This document shows, piece after piece, positions 57,706 to 64,000 of a stretch of DNA of 64,000 bases (position 1 is the first letter of the stretch; every line of letters starts with the position of its first letter). Location: NCBI GenBank assembly GCA_011033025.1, contig WFMF01000246.1:1-64000 (forward strand), written 5' to 3'. The notes below the pieces were generated by a model, which ran no database searches, was not told the DNA's origin, and worked only from the letters and a program-made list of their open reading frames with translations. The position numbers and the translations under genes were made by a program. This stretch comes from Beroe forskalii (taxonomy: Eukaryota; Ctenophora; Nuda; Beroida; Beroidae).

Positions 57706-57900
57706 TTATAAAGCACTAAAACGACTGTCAATAAAGGCGTTGGATTCCGAACGGTCATCAGACCCGAGTGGAAGGAAATAGGTGCTGTTGGTGGTCGGAG
57801 TAGCACAAATTCTCACTATTTCTGTTCGGGTATAATCTGGTTCCATGACCTCAGCGGCAACCGTGTACCTCCGATAATGAACTCGGCACGCCTCATCCAT
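57706..57900 (-). repeat. Segment shared with the 48-kb insertion
   Basis: A 64-codon open frame starting MDEACRVHYRRYTVAAEV. Part of it (ttccttccactcgggtctga and the following 40 bp) recurs in the other orientation in the insertion at about 48,100-48,150. I therefore treat it as a dispersed repeat and not as an exon; no matching splice donor leads into ANKRD16. Confidence 0.45.
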
Positions 57901-60060
57901 TATCCAATTTAAACAGTCTCAGATGTGGTGAAGCCACGAGATGATGTCAGTGGACCAATAACAGAATAAAGCCCTTATTTTTCACCTACTGTTGCACGTA
58001 AAACAGCTCAACAGGTTAAGTTGTGTTAGTCAAGTGGTTGTTGGGCTCGGGCACGCTCTACAAGTTCAATGATCATTATTTGAGCACAAGAAGGGGTTGC
58101 ACTACTTGAGTACTTGGTCCCAATAGATTTCTGATTTGGATAAATCAGAAATTAAAGGACCAATACACTATAGAATTGAGTTTAAAAAATTAAATGATTA
58201 ATCATTCAATATTACGCAGCAATTTATTACACACACTTTAGTGAAATTCCGATCTCTCTACGTGATCTAATTTCTGAGATACAAGCGTGTAAAGTGTAAC
58301 TCTGTATTCCGCTGTGATACGTCATAAATCACTGCTATCGATTACAATTAGTGCTGCTCCGCCTCTGAGCGCTGTATAAACACTGTATATGATGATGTGT
58401 GTTGTGTTGTTTTGTTTTGGTTCAGGGGTGCAGTTTACTCAAATTAGTAATTTTGGATGATATCAACTGGTTTCTAGTATTGTGCTAATTATCTAATTTG
58501 GTAACATCTTTGAAAAATAATGAAGCAAATGCTTCTGGATCATACATATTATAGGCGGTAAAAGTTAGCAAATCTTGTCTTTTATATTGTAAGATTGTAG
58601 GTATCAATGTACTATATTGATCTTTTAGTCACTTCCAAGAGTGACTAAAAGAGTCGTCGGTCGAAACATCCCATGATCATAGATGGTATTGTCCAATTGA
58701 GCCCATCTGACATCCCAAATTCCCAAAAATTGGTTCAATTAAGTATAGTAATGGGTTGACAATGCTTAATTGATTTATTGACAACCTTCATTGCAATAAT
58801 AAGATGTTTCTAACTTTTTTAACTTCTTAAAAAAACGCAATGTATCTTCTGGGCAAATCTAACTGGGCTAAGAAAATTCAGCTAATATTGATGTGATTAT
58901 GGTAATGGTGGTCCGATGAACATCATAAGTCCTATAATTCAAAATTTCTGATGGGCCCAAGTACGTAATTATAAAGCCATCTGATAGGATTGAAACTAAC
59001 AGTGAATTATCAAATCCAATGAGGGACATTCGAAATCATAAGTTCAATAGTACAATGACGATAAACTTGACATGTCCATTGAATACTCTGAAGAATGAAT
59101 CTAAGTGGATTCCATGGACTCCAGACCAGTACCTACAGTGTTCATACTCTAGCTCTAGGAACCTGAGTTCTGAACTGATTTTAGAAGTGGAGCCAGTAAA
59201 ACACTAGAGCAGTAGGAGTTAATTTCCTATCTGTACGGTACTATTCATAAAGCTAATGTGCTCAGTTGCTCACTTCCATTGATTTGATATACCTTATTAA
59301 TCAGTAATGCAAATATACTATTACCTAATTAGTTAGTTGATCCCTAGTAATTAATATCAATTCCAAACTATGTAATTATTGTCCCTCAAAAATATTAGTT
59401 ATCTCGGTGGAAAAATACATGACAAGCAAACATTGATTTCCGACTACGTTCTAATGTAAACTATGATATTACGCAGTGCGTGATACATTCCTCTTCCTGC
59501 GAATCAGTGATTTATGACGTAGCAGCATGATCAAATTACGTACACTTAATATCGCTGTAACTCAGTGTAGAAAGCAGATAGAGAGCTCGGGTTTTCACTG
59601 ATCTGCATAATTTTATGAAATGAAGCTGGTAGTAAAATAAAATCGGCAACTTCAGTATAGTGTATTGGTCCTTTAAGGTGGGCGAAATGCGGAACCGAGA
59701 CGTGCGTACGTGCGCTAGCTGGCGGAGCTAGCTGCGCGCGGCTCACAGCATACTATGAAGATAACAACTCATATGCATGTCTAGAGATGCGCGCTACGTC
59801 TTACGCTGTATTGTTTGAGACCGGCACAATTTTCTGTACAGGCCCGCGGTCTTTACTATCCAACCATCACCTTTGTGAAGCCTTCCCCACCCCGGAAATA
59901 AGCCCCCGCTAAAACCCCTCTTAATGTAAAAACTTGAACGCTAACCATAACCCTAACAGTAACCATTGCCCTAACCCAAACCCTAACAAAATTGACGAAC
60001 ATGCAGATGATTTATTTATGGAATCCAAAGATCTTCAGCCTTAGGATTGCTGTTTGGTTT
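57901..60060. other. Intergenic; no gene recognised
   Basis: AT-rich. Holds a hairpin cttttagtcactt-ccaag-agtgactaaaag (58,624-58,653), a plus-strand open frame at 59,019-59,207 without splice support, and degenerate telomere-like ccctaac units at 59,942-59,990. Confidence 0.35.
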
Positions 60061-60074
60061 TAGAGACAGTACAT

Positions 60075-61300
60075 CTTACAAGGGTTGCTTGTACTAATTC
60101 CCGTGCATTTGAAGCTTCAGAAGTAGGGTATTTGTTTGTTTCAGTAGATTCCCACAGTTGGCCTGGTGACCATTAAGAATCCGTCAACTAAATCCTTAAT
60201 CAACATTACCAAACTTACCAGTAATCTGTAGGCAATAGCTCTGTTCTATGATTCCTCGCGTCGTCTGAACGTGTTACTTCACATGCTATCAAATGATATC
60301 AATTAAACCTATGTGTAAAAGCGTTTAAAACAAAACACAAATCTTTCAATTTTATGTGTATTACTCTCGTCTACACCAAAAAACTGCTTTGTACTTAAGA
60401 ATAAATCTATTTTACTAGATATCGTTACTTATTGACAATAAAACGAAGTTATGCGGAGTAAATGAAAAAAATCAAACGTTTAATGTCAAAGGTAAAATGT
60501 GATAAGACAAATTATCAGGAACAATAGTCAAATTATCATCCGCTCTCGAGAAACCGCTCTCGCGAATAACGAATAAAAATGCGAAACAATCTACATTCTT
60601 TCAAAAATAATTTAACCCGATCAATAAATTGTATTTCAGTAGTTTAAGAAAGGCCCGTGGCTGTAAAGAAGCAGTCCATTGCCCCCTGCAGTTTCATGTA
60701 GTTCTCTTGTACTTTAACCTCCAGTTTCAACCTCTTGTTGAGCTTGCCAAAGAGCGCGTCAATGGAGGGGGACATTCCCAACACAGGCGAATATAAGTCT
60801 GAAATGACACACGATGATTTGCGAATTATGGTAGAGTTTCATGTGCATAAAATGGTATTCAATATTTCAATGATCTCAGAACTAAACATTTTGATTATAA
60901 CTCATAAGAATTACCTTATTAGTGAGGAAAATTGAAAACATTTTTACAGTGAACTTCAACCTTCAATTCAAGGTACCGGTCATTGAAATAACGCTATTAG
61001 CTAAATTGTCCCGAATTTTCGACTAAATCATGACATATGGTTTCCTGATTTCAGAACTGCACGCACAATTTCCACGATATTTTAACGCCATGTATATGAG
61101 TACCCACTACCCATCACCATCGCGTAGTTCCTATATGAGTATGAAAGTATAAAGCGATCATGATTGGGGGAGGGCAAGTATCTCAAACCCCTCATCAAAT
61201 TAAGCCCCATATTGGCAATCTTTTATATCAACTCGGGGGCTTTAATCAAACACCCCACAATCAAACAAAAAATCGGAAGCAAATTTTTTAATTTTGTTAC
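60075..61300. repeat. Direct duplication, copy A
   Basis: From gttgcttgtactaattc to the ggggc/aaatcggaagcaaatttt region this DNA is highly similar to 62,788-64,000. Copies differ by scattered substitutions, and copy B has a 26-bp addition (aatcactgctcatcattg region, about 63,730) while copy A has ttcaaaaataatttaacccg-like sequence before the exon where copy B has a short cttaaactactgaaataaag sequence. Confidence 0.9.
60644..60798 (-). CDS. Terminal coding exon of an unrecognised gene, copy A
   Basis: After a TTTCAG acceptor the frame reads LYSPVLGMSPSIDALFGKLN, KRLKLEVKVQENYMKLQGAM, DCFFTATGLS, stop. The exon takes up a codon split after its first base. The middle is amphipathic and probably helical. 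The frame is open in both duplicates (copy B at 63,491-63,337) and differs by Ala/Thr (DALFGK/DTLFGK) and mostly silent changes, which supports coding. Upstream exons would lie at higher coordinates; none was identified. I do not recognise the protein. Confidence 0.55.
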
Positions 61301-61500
61301 CATTTTAAAAAGTCAGAAGGGTACTGTTTGTGTGAAGAATCAGAAACGAAAAAGGTACCAATTGAAAATGATTCAAAAATCAAAAACAAAAATGGTACCA
61401 TTTTACAAAAGGGCCAAAATCAAGAAAGAAATGGTGCCATTTGAAAAATTCCTTTATTTACTGTTAATTTTGTTCTGACAGCCAGAACTAAGCCCCCTTA
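61240..61500. repeat. GGTACC-repeat element family member, short
   Basis: Within copy A: aatcaaacaccccacaatca, then aaaaggtaccaattgaaaat, aaaaatggtaccattttaca, aatggtgccatttga and ttaagccc(c) runs, with cagaactaagcccccttaaa at the right side. Same modules as the element at 49,985-51,133, in the same order (C-rich end, ggtacc units, aagcccc end), but only three or four units. The C-rich start is also present in copy B at 63,895-63,965. Confidence 0.75.
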
Positions 61501-61531
61501 AATCCCCCAAAGTTAAACTTGTACTAAATGT

Positions 61532-61710
61532 ACTTTAGCGAAAGACCAGGAATTAACATATCTCTATTACATACGAATGTAATGAGTATGTAATAGGATA
61601 TAAATATTGAGTAGCTTGCTACGAAATATTTATATCTAATTTATCACGCGACACTAGAAGAGTGGAGCCGTGATAAATTTAGATATGTTATGAATGGCTT
61701 TCGCTAAAGT
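61532..61710. mobile_element. Cloverleaf-forming MITE with TA target duplication
   Basis: Ends ctttagcgaaagaccagga and the inverted ...ggctttcgctaaag are flanked by TA. Arms continue with ttaacatatct/agatatgttat. Between them are three hairpins: ctattacatac...gtatgtaatag, gatataaatatt...aatatttatatc (inner gtagcttgctac) and taatttatcacg...cgtgataaattta. Same three-leaf design as 19,628-19,795 with different sequence. Confidence 0.75.
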
Positions 61711-61719
61711 AATATAATA

Positions 61720-62453
61720 CCTTAGTGGTAGAAATTAAGAAGTGTACTATTTAAGGCAGTAAGCGATTTTACTACCTTAAATAGTACACTCCTTAAATTC
61801 TACAAATCTTAATTTCTACCTACCGTAATTTGTACAATACCAAAATTCTAGAAAATTTTGTTAAAGTAAAGATTTATATATTTATACCTTTCTTTCCTTT
61901 CATTACAATATTAAGGCATGCTATTTTCTCTCAATACAGATTCAGACTTTTTCAGCGACAGCATCAGTGCAGACAAAATCAAACTTGATATGATAAACAA
62001 TTATCACTCGATAGAAATTATAGACATTTCTTCAGCTTCTTTGTCTTCGTTCACATCTTCGATATCTTCTTCGATGTTTCCATCAGGAAAAAAGGCCTTC
62101 AAAATTTCAGTGGAATCATCGGCCAATCTTGAATCTTTCATCAAACTAATAGTTCTTCTTGACATGCTTTCTGAAAATCTCAATTAGGTACTTCTTCGTT
62201 TGCTTATCTGTTTCTCTAGAACGCCTAGTTTTACTTTTGTCTATTTCATAGATCCCAAATAAATTGAATTCAATGGAAAAAAGCTACCCTCTTCTTGTTT
62301 TCATATCGGTATTTTTGATTGAAAATTGGTGAAACGACGTGAAATTTAGTCCTAGATTTGCCTGATTTTTGGACAAATTTTACTGCCTTAATTAGTACAC
62401 TTCTTAATTAGTACGTCCTTAATAAATACACATCTTAATTTCTACCACTAAGG
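61720..62453. mobile_element. TIR element, ends CCTTAGTGGTAGAAATTAAG, TA target duplication
   Basis: Ends ccttagtggtagaaattaag (61,720) and cttaatttctaccactaagg (to 62,453) are inverted, flanked by TA. Further inverted motifs tactatttaaggcagtaa/ttactgccttaattagta follow. An 89-codon plus-strand frame at 61,918-62,187 (Ser-rich) is present but has no recognised domain. The CCTTAGT ends relate it to 6,665-7,179. Confidence 0.75.
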
Positions 62454-62787
62454 TAGTCGAACGTGTTTCGCATATTTGTAACACGTAGGTTATATGTAGC
62501 TGTGGTTTGGGGATGACTGTGAATAATATTCATCTTGGGGCTATCAATTACATAAGGATACAAAGAAGACGCATGATAAATTGGCATGTGAATTAGCAAA
62601 GATATATTTTATATAATGTTGATGTAGAGAAGATATAACATTGATGCGGTGTCGGATTTATCAAATAGAGCTCATGTAATAGATGGGTTTTTCATTTAGA
62701 ATTTTTATAAAATGTATGTGAGAGACGCTAGATATCAAGGGATGTAATTCGCAGAGGAGCTATGTTAAATGTGCGTGAGACTATTAT

Positions 62788-64000
62788 AGTTGCTTGTACT
62801 AATTCTCGTGCATTCGAAGCTTCAGAAGTAGGGTATTTGTTTGTTTCAGTAGATTCCCACAGTTGGTTTGGTGACCATTAAGAATCCGCCAACTAATTCC
62901 TTAATCAACATTACCAAACTTACCAGTAATCTGTAGGCAATAGCTCTGTTCTATGCTTTCTCTCGTCGTCTGAACGTGTAACTTCACATGCTATCAAATG
63001 ATATCCATTAAATCTATGTGTAAAAGCGTTTAAAACACAACTCAAATCTTTCAATTTTATGTGTATTACACTCGTCTACACCAAAAAACTGCGTTGTACT
63101 TAAGATTAAATCTATTTTACTAGATATCGTTACTTATTGAAAATGAAACGAAGTTATGCAGAGTAAATGAAAAAAATCAAACGTTTAATGTCAAAGGTAA
63201 AATGTGATAAGACAAATTATCAGGAACAATAGTCAAATTATCATCCGCTCTCGAGAAACCGCTCTCGCGAATAACGAATAAAAATGCGAAACAATCTACA
63301 TTCTTAAACTACTGAAATAAAGTGTATTTCAGTAGTTTAAGAAAGGCCCGTGGCTGTAAAGAAGCAGTCCATTGCCCCCTGCAGTTTCATGTAGTTCTCT
63401 TGTACTTTAACCTCCAGCTTCAACCTCCTGTTGAGCTTGCCAAAGAGCGTGTCAATGGAGGGGGACATTCCCAACACAGGCGAATACAAGTCTGAAATGA
63501 CACAAGATGATTTGCGAATTATGGTAGGGTTTCATGTACATTAAATGGTATTCAATATTTAAATGATCTCAGAACTAAAGATTTTGATTATAACTCATAA
63601 GAATTACCTTAGTAGTGAGGAAAATTGAAAACATTTTTACAGTGAACTTCAACCTTCAATTCAAGGTACCGGACATTGAAATAACGCTATTTGCTTAATT
63701 GTCCCGAATTTTCGATTAAATGATGACATTAATCACTGCTCATCATTGATATGGTTTCCTGATTTCAGAACTGCACGCACGATTTCCACGATATTTCAAC
63801 GCTATGTATATGAGTACCCACTACCGATCACCATCGCGTAGTTCCTATGAGTATGAAAGTATAAAGCGATCGTGATTGGGGAAAGGGTAACTATCTCAAA
63901 CCCCTCAAATTAAGCCCCATATTGACAATATCTTGTATCCACTCGGGGGATTTAATCGAACTTCCCAAAATCGGAAGCAAAAATCGGAAGCAAATTTTGT
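62788..64000. repeat. Direct duplication, copy B (runs off the window)
   Basis: Second copy of 60,075-61,300; see there. It continues beyond the window end. Confidence 0.9.
63337..63491 (-). CDS. Terminal coding exon of an unrecognised gene, copy B
   Basis: Same 155-nt exon as 60,798-60,644: acceptor TTTCAG, LYSPVLGMSPSID, TLFGKLN, stop TAA. All open. If the unknown gene lies at higher coordinates, this copy is nearer its upstream exons and is the more likely functional 3' end; copy A would then be an alternative terminal exon. Confidence 0.55.

Noticed and set aside
57706..57900. First exon of ANKRD16
   Set aside because: A better start exon (57,490-57,416) joins in phase with a GT donor; this segment also recurs at 48 kb in an insertion.

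Overview
The window is nuclear DNA of an animal, probably a marine invertebrate with an intron-rich, repeat-rich, AT-rich genome. Genes are split by GT-AG introns with matching phases, the protein families are metazoan (TLDc, SVOP-type transporter, ANKRD16, GPCR-like receptor, JIP/ARHGEF10-type propeller, M14 carboxypeptidase), and decayed LINEs, TIR/foldback elements, minisatellites and pentanucleotide arrays fill the gaps. I cannot name the species. All gene models were assembled by hand from splice signals, reading phase and family motifs.

Layout. 1-1 kb: decayed LINE. 3.3-21.0 kb: a small TLDc gene (minus strand, 7 exons, 217 aa) spread over nearly 18 kb; intron 5 is 97% occupied by a 7.4-kb foldback-type element that holds a second inverted repeat and a dead LINE, and introns 2-6 carry other hairpin/TIR elements and satellites. 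21-24 kb: MITE, LINE ORF1 remnant, GC-rich repeat. 24.3-30.7 kb: a 10-exon minus-strand beta-propeller gene resembling the C-terminal WD40 domain of JIP3/4 and ARHGEF10 proteins, with a 37-bp minisatellite and an (AATAC)n array against its splice sites. 32.2-39.6 kb: a 9-exon minus-strand GPCR-like membrane protein in which no TM7 can be found.

41-57.5 kb is the most informative region. A segment holding a complete SVOP-like transporter gene (plus strand) and two exons of ANKRD16 (minus strand) is tandemly duplicated (41.15-45.6 and 46.3-53.1 kb). Both transporter copies are intact. ANKRD16 now runs 57.5 to 52.4 kb, ends prematurely because the donor of its last exon is GT-to-TT in the copy next to it, and its two older-position exons are stranded at 45 kb. 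A carboxypeptidase A/B gene (one frameshift) sits on the opposite strand inside an ANKRD16 intron. Three insertions are found only in the second copy, so the first copy gives the empty sites; one is a 1.15-kb element built from GGTACC-centred tandem repeats with TIRs and an ATAAC target duplication.

60-64 kb: a direct duplication of at least 1.2 kb that contains a terminal coding exon of an unrecognised minus-strand gene, more GGTACC-repeat sequence, and two TA-flanked TIR elements. No RNA gene, CRISPR or operon was seen.
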